Assembly (NCBI GenBank): GCA_026391075.1 | Contig: JAPLES010000003.1 | Coordinates: 1-62,346 of the forward strand | DNA: 62,346 nucleotides | Direction: 5' to 3' | Source of the DNA: Bacteroidota bacterium | GTDB taxonomy: Bacteria > Bacteroidota > Bacteroidia > Chitinophagales > LD1 | The notes under the pieces: generated by a model | What the model saw: only the letters and a program-made list of their open reading frames with translations | Database searches by the model: none | What the model was told of the DNA's origin: nothing | Shown: piece by piece, positions 52,896 to 61,782 of the stretch | Position numbering within the stretch: position 1 is the stretch's first letter | Layout of the letters: each line of letters begins with the position of its first letter | Program-made: the position numbers and the translations under genes

Positions 52896-53800
52896 CAGAA
52901 TTTGTTTTCCATTTTAATCCAATCCTGCGGAATTACAGTGGAATAATCTTCGGTAGAATTCAACCAAATTTTGGGAGCAATTATTTTTTTGTCTTCGTTT
53001 TGCGTTAACCAAGCTCCCCACCAACTAAAGGTTGAATTAGGAATAACGTGATTTCTGCAATGTGTCATTAAACGAAGGTCCTCATAAAAATCGGGAAAGT
53101 TGTGCGTTACAAATTCGTGTTCAAATGGAATTTTGTAATTATTGAGCACCCATTGATTGTCATCCGAAAAAATAAATACACGCATATTTTTACCAAGCAT
53201 ATCTGCCATTGCCTTTAGTCCATCATTATAGTATTGTTCCTGGCATACATTAAACATTGGGTTAGCTAAGAAATTTGTTCTGCGTATGCTTATACAAACC
53301 GAATCTGTGTTTTGCATACGTATAATAAGCTCAGCATTTTTTTCGTTCACCTCCTTTTTCAACGTAAATTCTCTCAAAATTACGTTTCTGTATTTTTTGA
53401 AATAAAGCTCGCTCACAAAATATCCTTCCAGGTAAGTGTTGTCTTTAATGCGAAGCAAGTTTGGGTCAAAAACAGTTTCTTTTTCTTTAACCCATTGCTT
53501 ACGATAATACGGTGCGCGTTCGTGTAATTTCCTGTTGATGTAGTATGAAATGCGATTGCTGCCGTCAACAGTTTTCACTTTTTTAATTTCTTCCTCGGTG
53601 GCTATATTCTCTTGAATGTTGAATTGATTTAAACCGTAATCGCGTTTATAAGTAAACCCGAATTGTGTTACCTCGGAGTATTTGATGTAGTACGAATTGT
53701 CAATTTTAAATTCGCAATTTAAATCGAGCCCGCGAGCTCTACCATACGCATACTGGCACAATTGGTTTCCTATGCCCTGAAAAATTTTTACAATGATCAT
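52895..53800 (-). CDS. Alpha-1,2-fucosyltransferase-like (GT11)
   Basis: 301 residues. The start IIVKIFQGIGNQLCQYAYGRARGLD matches the GxGNQLFxYAxxxxL signature of GT11 enzymes, and the C-terminal end has VIPNSTFSWWGAWL (about 257-270), their most conserved region (NSxFSWWxAxL). The usual HxRRGDY donor motif appears changed, as ISIRRTNFL (about 171-179). It would add L-fucose or a similar 6-deoxyhexose, possibly 6-deoxytalose. It belongs to the long leftward unit and lies 9 bases after the wzt gene. Confidence 0.85.
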   Translation of the reverse strand: MIIVKIFQGIGNQLCQYAYGRARGLDLNCEFKIDNSYYIKYSEVTQFGFTYKRDYGLNQFNIQENIATEEEIKKVKTVDGSNRISYYINRKLHERAPYYRKQWVKEKETVFDPNLLRIKDNTYLEGYFVSELYFKKYRNVILREFTLKKEVNEKNAELIIRMQNTDSVCISIRRTNFLANPMFNVCQEQYYNDGLKAMADMLGKNMRVFIFSDDNQWVLNNYKIPFEHEFVTHNFPDFYEDLRLMTHCRNHVIPNSTFSWWGAWLTQNEDKKIIAPKIWLNSTEDYSTVIPQDWIKMENKF

Positions 53801-53809
53801 CTGCTACTT

Positions 53810-55039
53810 TTAGAAAATTTTCCAATCTAATTTTGGCCGCACAGCACCTGAAATATTTCCGAACCATTTTTCGTTTTCGCGGTTATCAAAAATTTCGAAA
53901 TTCATTACGTTTTGAAAATAGAAAAGGGTTATGGAGCGTTGGCTTACCGCCATAATTGAAATGGTATAGTTTCCGCTGTTCATTAAATTTGAAGGAACGG
54001 TGCAACTCCCTTTTATGTTTCCTTTTTTTGCACTCACTACGGTTGAAACAGTATTGAAAATATGTTCTCCGGTAATTGAAAATAGATTCAAACTGAAATT
54101 AAATTCAGGGTAATCGTTTTTTAATTCGAATTCAAAATACAGGTCAAAACCATGGTTAATATCGAGTGTTTCGCCATCATGAATTTGTAGTTCAACTTTG
54201 CGCAATTTTACATTTTCATTGCCTGGTGCCTTTGCTTCTTCAAAAATTACTTTTGAACTATACAGAGTGTTGCGTTTAAAATAAGAATTGATAACCGCGG
54301 TAGGATTTCCAATTTCGGCTACTTGCCCTTTCTCGAGCAATACCACTTCTTGACAAAGATTTTTTACCGCTTCCATATTATGGCTTACAAATAAAACGGT
54401 TCGCCCTTGCGATGAAACGTCTTTCATTTTGCCAAGGCATTTGCGCTGAAAATCGGCATCGCCTACCGCTAATACTTCATCTACTATTAAAATTTCAGGT
54501 TCCAAATGTGCGGCTACGGCAAATGCTAAGCGCACATACATTCCGCTACTGTAGCGTTTAACAGGGGTGTCAATAAATTTTGCAACGCCACTAAACTCTA
54601 CTATCTCGTCAAACTTTCTGGCTACTTCTTTTTTAGTCATGCCTAAGATGGCTCCATTCAAAAAAATGTTTTCGCGACCCGAAAGTTCTGGATGAAAACC
54701 GGTACCAACTTCGAGCAAACTTGCCAGGCGGCCTTTCATTTTTATTTTTCCGGTGGTAGGTGCGGTTACCCTCGAAACTATTTTGAGCAAGGTGCTTTTA
54801 CCCGCTCCATTTTTACCAATGATACCCAGTACTTGGCCCTGCGTTACACTAAAACTAACATCGCGAAGCGCAATATGAATTCCATCTTCGCTATATTTTT
54901 CACCAATGCGCAACAGTGGATCTTCTTTGCCGCTAAGTTTGGCAATGGTTCGCTGAATGTCACTAGCTAATGTGCCGGTACCCACTTTTCCAAGTTGATA
55001 AACTTTTGAAACATTTTCTACGCGTATAACTGTGCTCAT
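53810..55039 (-). CDS. wzt: O-antigen ABC exporter, ATP-binding subunit with carbohydrate-recognition domain
   Basis: 409 residues. The ATPase domain (1-240) has Walker A GKNGAGKST (75-83), signature YSSGMYVRLA (163-172), Walker B ILIVDEVLA (183-191) with E188, and the switch histidine H220 in FVSHNMEAV. The C-terminal domain (about 260-409) is beta-rich, with LNLFSITGEHIF and YTISIMAVSQ, and fits the Wzt_C carbohydrate-recognition domain. That domain binds the modified end of the O-chain and stops export until the chain is finished. Partner of the permease immediately upstream (9-base gap). Confidence 0.93.
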   Translation of the reverse strand: MSTVIRVENVSKVYQLGKVGTGTLASDIQRTIAKLSGKEDPLLRIGEKYSEDGIHIALRDVSFSVTQGQVLGIIGKNGAGKSTLLKIVSRVTAPTTGKIKMKGRLASLLEVGTGFHPELSGRENIFLNGAILGMTKKEVARKFDEIVEFSGVAKFIDTPVKRYSSGMYVRLAFAVAAHLEPEILIVDEVLAVGDADFQRKCLGKMKDVSSQGRTVLFVSHNMEAVKNLCQEVVLLEKGQVAEIGNPTAVINSYFKRNTLYSSKVIFEEAKAPGNENVKLRKVELQIHDGETLDINHGFDLYFEFELKNDYPEFNFSLNLFSITGEHIFNTVSTVVSAKKGNIKGSCTVPSNLMNSGNYTISIMAVSQRSITLFYFQNVMNFEIFDNRENEKWFGNISGAVRPKLDWKIF

Positions 55040-55047
55040 AGTTTTGC

Positions 55048-55896
55048 TTAAACGGTATCCATAAAACTGTTCTCCACTCTTCTAAACATAAGCACGCCCG
55101 TTATCAAAATTAGAAGGGCTGTGCCGGCACTGTACAATATTGTTTCCATTGAAAATGTTCCCTTGCCTAAAAGGGCATAGCGAAATATTTCTACCACTGG
55201 CGAAAGCGGATTTAACATGGCAATGGATTTAAACCTGCCTGGAATTAATGATAGCGGATAAATAACGGGTGTAGCGTACATGGCTAATTGTACGCTAAAA
55301 CCAATGAGGTAGTTTAAGTCGCGGTATTTGATGGTAAGCGAAGACACTAATACGCCCAAGCCCAAGCCCATCATAGCTAAAATCAGAATCAAAAACGGAA
55401 TAAACAATATGTAAAAGTTAGGGTGAATATTTTCTCTGTAAAAAAACAGAAATGGAATAATGAGCAAACATTGGATGCAAAAACTCATGAGGTTAGAAAT
55501 AACTACAGCAATAGGAATAACCAAGCGAGGGAAATAAACTTTGCCAAAAATGCTTGCGTTACCAATAAAGGTATTTGATGTTTTAACCAGGCAAGAGGAA
55601 AAATAATTCCAAATAACTACGCCTGTTAAAATAAAAAGGATGCGCGGAATTTCATCGGTAGGAACTTTAACTATGGAAATAAAAATCGTGTACACCGCAG
55701 TGGTAAACAACGGTTGTAAAAAATGCCAAAGCGGCCCCAGTATGGTTTGCTTGTAAACAGCGATGAAATCTCTGCGCACAAAGAGCAAAATTAAATCTCT
55801 GTAGCGCCAAAGTTCGCGTAAATTAAAATTGAAAATTCCTTCGGTGGGCTCTATTACCTGAGTCCATTCATCCTGTTGTGTCTCCCCCTGCATCAT
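55048..55896 (-). CDS. wzm: O-antigen ABC exporter, permease subunit
   Basis: 282 residues of ABC-2 type with six membrane segments. The start region FNLRELWRYRDLILLFVRRDFIAVYKQTILGPLWHFLQPL (about 22-62) is the amphipathic interface and first helix typical of Wzm/RfbD permeases. It pairs with the ATPase downstream on the same strand. Together they move the lipid-linked polysaccharide across the inner membrane. It precedes the wzt gene by 9 bases and follows the aminotransferase gene by 24 bases, in one unit. Confidence 0.93.
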   Translation of the reverse strand: MMQGETQQDEWTQVIEPTEGIFNFNLRELWRYRDLILLFVRRDFIAVYKQTILGPLWHFLQPLFTTAVYTIFISIVKVPTDEIPRILFILTGVVIWNYFSSCLVKTSNTFIGNASIFGKVYFPRLVIPIAVVISNLMSFCIQCLLIIPFLFFYRENIHPNFYILFIPFLILILAMMGLGLGVLVSSLTIKYRDLNYLIGFSVQLAMYATPVIYPLSLIPGRFKSIAMLNPLSPVVEIFRYALLGKGTFSMETILYSAGTALLILITGVLMFRRVENSFMDTV

Positions 55897-55920
55897 TGCG
55901 GACGAAAATATCCTTTTCTA

Positions 55921-57012
55921 TTAAGATTTAAAGCGCAGTACATGGCGCATAATCTGACAAATGCGTTTGACTTGTTCTGTTTCTAATTCATAATAAAGCG
56001 GTAAACAAAGTACTCTGCTCGAAACATCGGTTGTAATAGGAACGCTTTGTTTCTTTACGTAATTGAGGGTTGAAAGAGGTGGGTAAAAATATCTGCGCGG
56101 ATGAATAAAATCTGCCTGTAGCGATAAGACCACGCTTTTTAAAACCGCTTCGCTCTCAAACAGCACCGGGTAATAGGAGTAATTGTATTCCGTTTCAGCA
56201 GGAATAGTTGGGCGGGTTATTTGTAAATTATCTTTCAGCAAAAGTTCGTCATACAATTCGGTTAGTTCTTTCCGTTTGCGAATAATTTCTTCTACATAAG
56301 GAAACACGCACAAGCCCATGGCCGCATGAAACTCTGAGTTTTTTGCATTGATACCCACTCCCCAAAAATCTTCTTGCCCTTTGTGCCCAAAGTTGCGCAT
56401 GTAATTGAATTTGTGCGCAGCCGTTTCATCGTTGGTTACAATTCCACCGCCTTCGGTGGTGTGAAAAAGTTTGGTGGCATGAAAACTTAAGGTGGAGGCA
56501 TGACCATAATTTACCAATGGTTTGCCTTTGTATTTTACACCAAAAGCATGAGCCGCATCATAAATAATTTTGAGCCCGTGTTTGGTAGCAATTTTTTCAA
56601 TGGCCTCTACATCACAAGGTATGCCATACACATGCGTTGCTAAAATGCCTGTTGTTTTTGCGGTAATGAGCGACTCTATTTTAGTGGCATCTATGCAAAG
56701 TGTGTGGGCATCAATATCAGCAAAAACAGGTTTGCAGTTTTCCCAAACTATAGAAGAGGTGGTAGCCACATACGAAAAAGGGGTGGTTATAATTTCGCCC
56801 GAAAGTTCTAGTCCTTTGATTGCAATTTGAATAGCCGAAGTGCCGTTGTTGAGAAAGGAAAAATGTTTTGACTCAAAATAAGTTCGTAATTTTTCTTCGA
56901 GTTCAAGCAATAGCGGACCATTGTTGGTGAGGTGAGCGCGTTCCCAAATTCCTTTCAAATATTTTTGATACTGTTCGGCTGGCGGAAGAAATGCACGCGT
57001 AACGTTTATCAT
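55921..57012 (-). CDS. DegT/DnrJ aminotransferase, VioA-like
   Basis: 363 residues, fold type I PLP enzyme. The Schiff-base lysine is K181 in LSFHATKLFHTTEGGG, and D152 in IIYDAAHAFGVKYKG binds the pyridine nitrogen. LTNNGPLLLELEEKL (28-42), NNGTSAIQIAIKGLELSGEIITTPFS and ATHVYGIPCDVEAIEKIA match VioA-type enzymes that make dTDP-4-amino-4,6-dideoxyglucose from the 4-keto sugar. A 3-amino (QdtB/FdtB) activity is the main alternative. With the formyltransferase at 47384-48124 it could give Qui4NFo. The dTDP-sugar genes rmlA and rmlB are not in the window. Confidence 0.85.
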   Translation of the reverse strand: MINVTRAFLPPAEQYQKYLKGIWERAHLTNNGPLLLELEEKLRTYFESKHFSFLNNGTSAIQIAIKGLELSGEIITTPFSYVATTSSIVWENCKPVFADIDAHTLCIDATKIESLITAKTTGILATHVYGIPCDVEAIEKIATKHGLKIIYDAAHAFGVKYKGKPLVNYGHASTLSFHATKLFHTTEGGGIVTNDETAAHKFNYMRNFGHKGQEDFWGVGINAKNSEFHAAMGLCVFPYVEEIIRKRKELTELYDELLLKDNLQITRPTIPAETEYNYSYYPVLFESEAVLKSVVLSLQADFIHPRRYFYPPLSTLNYVKKQSVPITTDVSSRVLCLPLYYELETEQVKRICQIMRHVLRFKS

Positions 57013-57067
57013 GATTGTGTTTTATGGTGAAAATAAAAAAACAAGTTTCAGTGTAAATGAGAAAACA

Positions 57068-58399
57068 CTAATCCGATTCCGGATGGGTGATTCGGTAATT
57101 CATAACTATCAGGAGCACCGCCAATAAAGGCTGAACCGGAATACGATAACGTACCAACGCCCCATAATTAAAACTGGTCATACCAATTGCTATTCCAACT
57201 ACTAAAATAATAGGCAGGCAGAGCATTACGATATGGTCACGAAACAAAACATTTACCACGCGATAAGCTCGACCGGTTAAAAACACGCGAAAGAAGTAGA
57301 ACAAAAAAACAAGGCTCTCCATACCAGACAACAGCATAACCGCATTGCGAATTTGCCAAACGAACGGACCGAACAGGCAAACCAACAATGCTAGCGGTGC
57401 TTTGCGTAAAATTCCTGCAAGACTGTAATCCACATCATCACCCAATGAATAGAACGAACCACCATGGGTCTCTCCTAATGTCGTGTGCCAACTATGAAAA
57501 CCTTCTGCCTTTTGCGCAAGTGCATCTATATTATAGGACTGAACAGAATTGCCAATGCCTTGAATAAAAAGAAAAGAAGCAGCCCCACCTATCAAGAGAA
57601 AAAGAGGACCTGCTACGATGCGCAGGATTCCGCTCCTTAGCGCGCTACGATAATAAACGGCAGTCATCAGCAAGACTCCGGGAATAATAGAAAACAAAAT
57701 AAATCCGCGGATGGATAAAATAATAGCACCGGAAATTAAGAGCCCAAGAATATTTGGAACAATATTTTTTTTGCTTATGACCAATTGGTAGTAAGCAGTA
57801 ATGAACAAAAAAATGCAGCCGAGCATTATGGTGTCTTTAGAAACGCCCGAACCCCAAAATAGAACAGATGGAATCATTAAAAAGGCAACGGCAAATTGCC
57901 TTTCTAGTTTTGGATAGATAGAACTAAAGAGAGCAAACATACGGAACACAAAAATGTAAGAGATAAATCCAAAAACCATGGTGCATGCTATATAGGAGTT
58001 AAAACAAAATAGATTTACAAATCCACCAATACGAATGGTGGTAAGGGAAGCAGTGCCACGCAATAAATACGATGCACCTTGACTGTAAACATCATAATGA
58101 CATTCTACCGGATAATTTGGAAAAGGAGTTAGCATGAAGTACAAACTTGTACCCGGGTCGCTAAAAAACAATTTGTACAGCGGCTTCATGGTAATGTAAA
58201 AATTGATGCTGTCGCCTCCACGGTAATAGAAAAGATAAATGAAGGCGAAGCCAAGAGAACCAAACATTTTATAATTAAGGCCACGCATGTAGTAGCGCTG
58301 GTAAATAGGATTGCTTGCGTTTTTGCTGCGAATAAAATTAGCTAGAAAATAAATGAACCCAAGATAGAGGGGCAGTAAGAGTATGTCTATTACATCCAT
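57068..58399 (-). CDS. Polytopic membrane protein, possible Wzy-like polymerase
   Basis: 443 residues with about eleven hydrophobic segments and one longer hydrophilic loop (about 275-320, SVQSYNIDALAQKAEGFHSWHTT...). I do not recognise the family from sequence. The segment IPSVLFWGSGVSKDTIMLGCIFLF (about 175-198), with SGVSKD in a membrane context, and its place at the outer end of the cluster recall Wzy/EpsG-like or O-antigen ligase-type proteins. It is the first gene of the leftward unit. Function as polymerase or ligase is inference. A Wzy would be unusual beside a Wzm/Wzt exporter. Confidence 0.55.
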   Translation of the reverse strand: MDVIDILLLPLYLGFIYFLANFIRSKNASNPIYQRYYMRGLNYKMFGSLGFAFIYLFYYRGGDSINFYITMKPLYKLFFSDPGTSLYFMLTPFPNYPVECHYDVYSQGASYLLRGTASLTTIRIGGFVNLFCFNSYIACTMVFGFISYIFVFRMFALFSSIYPKLERQFAVAFLMIPSVLFWGSGVSKDTIMLGCIFLFITAYYQLVISKKNIVPNILGLLISGAIILSIRGFILFSIIPGVLLMTAVYYRSALRSGILRIVAGPLFLLIGGAASFLFIQGIGNSVQSYNIDALAQKAEGFHSWHTTLGETHGGSFYSLGDDVDYSLAGILRKAPLALLVCLFGPFVWQIRNAVMLLSGMESLVFLFYFFRVFLTGRAYRVVNVLFRDHIVMLCLPIILVVGIAIGMTSFNYGALVRYRIPVQPLLAVLLIVMNYRITHPESD

Positions 58400-58444
58400 A
58401 ATTCAATTTCAAAAGTAAGCGATTATTTCAGTCGGCATGAATGG

Positions 58445-58476
58445 TTTTTGAAAACCCGTGCTACCTTTCATCTTTG
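58445..58476 (+). promoter_or_regulatory. Candidate promoter for the right asnB copy
   Basis: TTTTTG at 58445-58450, an 18-base spacer and CATCTTTG at 58469-58476 resemble TTTG/TAnnTTTG with one mismatch. It lies 22 bases before the ATG at 58499, in the 99-base divergent gap. Confidence 0.35.
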
Positions 58477-58498
58477 CCGAAATTGAATTACAAAATTT

Positions 58499-60400
58499 AT
58501 GTGCGGAATTGCCGGATATTTTTCGAAAGAAACTACTCACCACTACGAAGCGTATTTGAATGATGCCGTTAAGTCGCTTGCGAAAAGAGGCCCCGATTTA
58601 CAACAAACAAAAACTCTTTCTGCGCAAATTGGTTTTGCTCATGCACGGCTATCTATCATAGATACTTCGACTGTTGCTAGCCAACCCATGAGTGATGCCA
58701 GTGGAAGATTCACCATCATTTTCAATGGAGAAATTTTTAATTACCGTGAGTTAAAAGAGCAGTTTTTACGTGAAGTAAAACTCAATTCCACATCCGATAC
58801 CGAAGTGTTACTTCATCTTTTCATTCAGCAGCGCGAAAAATGTTTGCAGCACTTAAATGGGTTTTTTGCCTTTGCTGTTTACGATAACGAGAAGAAAGAA
58901 ATTTTTCTTGCACGCGATCGTTCGGGTATAAAGCCTCTGCATATTTATGCCGATGAAAAAATGGTTGTGTTTGCCTCTGAACTAAAAGCCATTCTAAAAT
59001 TTCCAATCAAAAAAGAAATTGATTACAACACACTCGCCCTCTATTTGCAATTGAATTATGTGCCGGGCAACAATTCCATTTTAAAAAACATTATGCGCTT
59101 AATGCCTGCGCATTATGCGGTGATTGACGCAAACGGAAATTTGAAAACTGAAAAGTATTATTCGGTTCCTTATGTGGGCGGACAAAAAATTGAGGATAAT
59201 GATTTCAATTACGAATCTTCGAAAGCAACACTCCGAAAATTAATTGAAGAATCTGTTCAGCGAAGATTGGTGAGCGATGTTCCTTTGGGTTCTTTTTTAA
59301 GTGGAGGAATTGATTCATCCATTGTTTCCTACTGCGCAGCAAAAAATGTAAAACAGCTCAATACATTTTCCATTGGCTTTAGCGATGAGCCTTATTTTGA
59401 TGAAACCAAATACGCGAATCTTGTTGCTAAAAAGTTTGAGACCAATCACACTGTCTTCTCCATTTCTAACGATGAAATGTTTTCGCACATTTTCGATATT
59501 CTCGATTATATAGATGAGCCATTTGCTGATTCATCGGCTATTGCGGTCTTTATTCTGAGCAAAAAAACAAGGGAAAAAGTTACTGTATCTCTTTCGGGCG
59601 ATGGTGGTGATGAACTGTTTGGTGGTTACAATAAACACCAGGCAGAACTTCGAGCGCGGCAAAATAATTTTCTGAATAAAGTGATAGAAACAGGTCTTCC
59701 GCTTTTCAAAATCTTACCCAAGTCGCGGCATTCAAAATTTGGAAATCTCTTTCGACAGTTGCAACGCTATAGCGAAGGCTTACAGCTTTCTGCTGCTGAA
59801 CGTTATTGGCGATGGTGTGTTTTTAATTCGGAAGATTCTGCCTTATCACTTCTTCAAAACAAAAATGCAATTGATAAAAATGAACTGGATAAGCGCAAAC
59901 AATTTGTGCGCGATGCTGTGAAAGAAGATGGCGAATTGAACGACATTTTTTTTGCAGATACACAAATGGTCTTGCCAAACGACATGCTTACAAAAGTTGA
60001 TTTAATGAGCATGGCAAATAGTTTAGAAGTGCGCGTGCCGCTCCTCGATTACACAGTTGTAGATTTTGCATTCACACTTCCGGTTTCGTTTAAACTTGAT
60101 AAAAATTCGGGAAAGAAAATTTTAAAAGATGCTTTTAGAAATGATTTGCCACCCGAATTATTTACTAGACCAAAGCATGGTTTTGAAGTTCCGCTTTTAA
60201 AATGGATGAAAACAGGATTGCGCTCGTTGATTGAAGAAGAATTGCTATCGAAAAAATTTGTTGAAGAGCAAAATATTTTCGATGCTGCTGCCATCGAAAG
60301 CCTAAAACAAAAATTATTCAGCAATAACCCCGAAGATGCACACGCCACTGTTTGGGGATTGCTCGTGTTTCAGTATTGGTACAAAAAATATTTTTTGTAG
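58499..60400 (+). CDS. asnB: Asparagine synthase-type amidotransferase (right copy)
   Basis: 633 residues. C2 is the glutaminase nucleophile (MCGIAGYFS), with KRGPDLQQ, FAHARLSIIDTS and IFNGEIFNYREL following. The synthetase domain has the PP-loop SGGIDSSIVSYCA (about 267-279) and SLSGDGGDELFGGYNKHQAEL. All catalytic residues appear present. It is related to but clearly different from the copy at 30587-32437: the N-terminal half diverges and this one is 17 residues longer. As a monocistronic plus-strand gene at the edge of the cluster it may amidate a sugar acid or simply make asparagine. Four bases separate its stop from the convergent Omp85-like gene. Confidence 0.88.
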   Translation: MCGIAGYFSKETTHHYEAYLNDAVKSLAKRGPDLQQTKTLSAQIGFAHARLSIIDTSTVASQPMSDASGRFTIIFNGEIFNYRELKEQFLREVKLNSTSDTEVLLHLFIQQREKCLQHLNGFFAFAVYDNEKKEIFLARDRSGIKPLHIYADEKMVVFASELKAILKFPIKKEIDYNTLALYLQLNYVPGNNSILKNIMRLMPAHYAVIDANGNLKTEKYYSVPYVGGQKIEDNDFNYESSKATLRKLIEESVQRRLVSDVPLGSFLSGGIDSSIVSYCAAKNVKQLNTFSIGFSDEPYFDETKYANLVAKKFETNHTVFSISNDEMFSHIFDILDYIDEPFADSSAIAVFILSKKTREKVTVSLSGDGGDELFGGYNKHQAELRARQNNFLNKVIETGLPLFKILPKSRHSKFGNLFRQLQRYSEGLQLSAAERYWRWCVFNSEDSALSLLQNKNAIDKNELDKRKQFVRDAVKEDGELNDIFFADTQMVLPNDMLTKVDLMSMANSLEVRVPLLDYTVVDFAFTLPVSFKLDKNSGKKILKDAFRNDLPPELFTRPKHGFEVPLLKWMKTGLRSLIEEELLSKKFVEEQNIFDAAAIESLKQKLFSNNPEDAHATVWGLLVFQYWYKKYFL

Positions 60401-60404
60401 AAGT

Positions 60405-61622
60405 TTAAAAAACTTCGTTCAGGTTGAACGCAAAGCCGCGCGAACCGCCCGTGCCAAATCCATAGTCAATAGCAGAGTTTGTATTGGTTCGCTTGTTCAT
60501 TTTTATTCGAAGACCTAAGCCTATTCCCGGCTGCGCTTTCACAAAATTATTTCCGGGCCATTCAGAAAGTGTTCGAAGGTTTCCAAACACCACACCACCC
60601 AATAATCCGCTGCGCAAAATGTTGAAACGAAATTCTGTTTCTAAGTAAATCATGTTTTTACCTCTGAACCTTCCCATGGCATAACCACGACCGCTGTTGT
60701 TATTCGTATCCCATCCGGTACTCGGCAAATCAAGATAAGGTGGCTTGCCCGAAAGTGTAAGCCATAAATAACCCCAAAGCGCAAAGCCCGCATCCCAGTG
60801 AATAGGGAGCGAAAAATATTTTCGGTAATCAACGATAAGAGAATTATAGCTGTTGCTGCTTCCTAAAAATTTTTGATTGCTGCGAAACTGGAAATTAAAA
60901 TACATACCGCTCTTCGGATTGTTTGGATTGCTTCGGCTATCGTATAAAAAATTTAAAGACAATCCCGATGAAGTGCTGTTTTTGGAGTACCCATATTTTT
61001 GAAAATCTGTAGGATTCTCTTCGGTATTGCTTTCGTCTAAAATATGCCAGTGATAATCGAAATGATATCCCAAACCAATGTTTGTGTTTTCGGCTACCTG
61101 ATAATACAATGTTTCATAAACACGAATTTGCGAGTAGTTGATTTTATGGGCATTGGTTAATAAAGTTCGGCTACCTAAACCATAGGTAACGGTTGGAAAA
61201 TTGTAATAACGAAAATCACCTACTAATCGAAACTTATCGTGGTAAAAATACAAGTTTGAAAGCGAGGTAGCTATTACCTGATTGTATTGGGTGTATTGAA
61301 AATTGCTATTGAAAAACGAAAGTTCATCTCGGTTTTTTTTACCTGTATAAAATGAAATATTGATGGGCAATACACCCGCTACACCAGTGGCAATAGAATA
61401 TCCGGGATAAGGAAGTGCAGTAACAAAAGGGCCGTTAGGATTTTTTTTACGCGAAAACAATCCTCCATTTTTTTTCTTGAAAACCCTTTTTACCAAATCG
61501 AGTACATCCATTTGATTGCTGATAGAATCTTTGACTACGGGACTTGGTGACATGGGTATTTCTGCATGTACGCAACCAATAATCAAAAAACAGCAACAAG
61601 AAATAATTTTTAGGTGAAGCAT
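60405..61622 (-). CDS. Omp85/BamA-like outer-membrane protein
   Basis: 405 residues with an N-terminal signal peptide (MLHLKIISCCCFLIIGCVHA; the cysteine before VHA could also be read as a lipobox). The C-terminal ~330 residues look like a beta-barrel of the bacterial surface antigen (Omp85/BamA/TamA) superfamily: alternating strands with NFLYDSRSNPNNPKSGMYFNFQFR (about 235-258), a DxRxxPxxPxxG motif typical of these barrels, and a final aromatic residue (LNEVF). POTRA domains are absent or reduced to the short region before about residue 75. Its substrate is unknown. It is convergent with the right asnB copy. Confidence 0.8.
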   Translation of the reverse strand: MLHLKIISCCCFLIIGCVHAEIPMSPSPVVKDSISNQMDVLDLVKRVFKKKNGGLFSRKKNPNGPFVTALPYPGYSIATGVAGVLPINISFYTGKKNRDELSFFNSNFQYTQYNQVIATSLSNLYFYHDKFRLVGDFRYYNFPTVTYGLGSRTLLTNAHKINYSQIRVYETLYYQVAENTNIGLGYHFDYHWHILDESNTEENPTDFQKYGYSKNSTSSGLSLNFLYDSRSNPNNPKSGMYFNFQFRSNQKFLGSSNSYNSLIVDYRKYFSLPIHWDAGFALWGYLWLTLSGKPPYLDLPSTGWDTNNNSGRGYAMGRFRGKNMIYLETEFRFNILRSGLLGGVVFGNLRTLSEWPGNNFVKAQPGIGLGLRIKMNKRTNTNSAIDYGFGTGGSRGFAFNLNEVF

Positions 61623-61782
61623 TTTATCAAAAAACTTAATCAGAAATATGTTGATGGCAAGAATATGGAATTGTGCTACGACCTGTTCAACTTCAACAAG
61701 TTTAATATCCTCGTGAGCAAAGTTCTTTCCAAAATAAAGGACGAAAGCGAAGGACTTTTTATTTTCATTCCAAATTCATGTG

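Noticed and set aside
29338-60400. Prophage or integrative element carrying the polysaccharide cluster
   Set aside because: No integrase, transposase, direct repeats or tRNA gene at the borders was seen, so the cluster is treated as a chromosomal locus.
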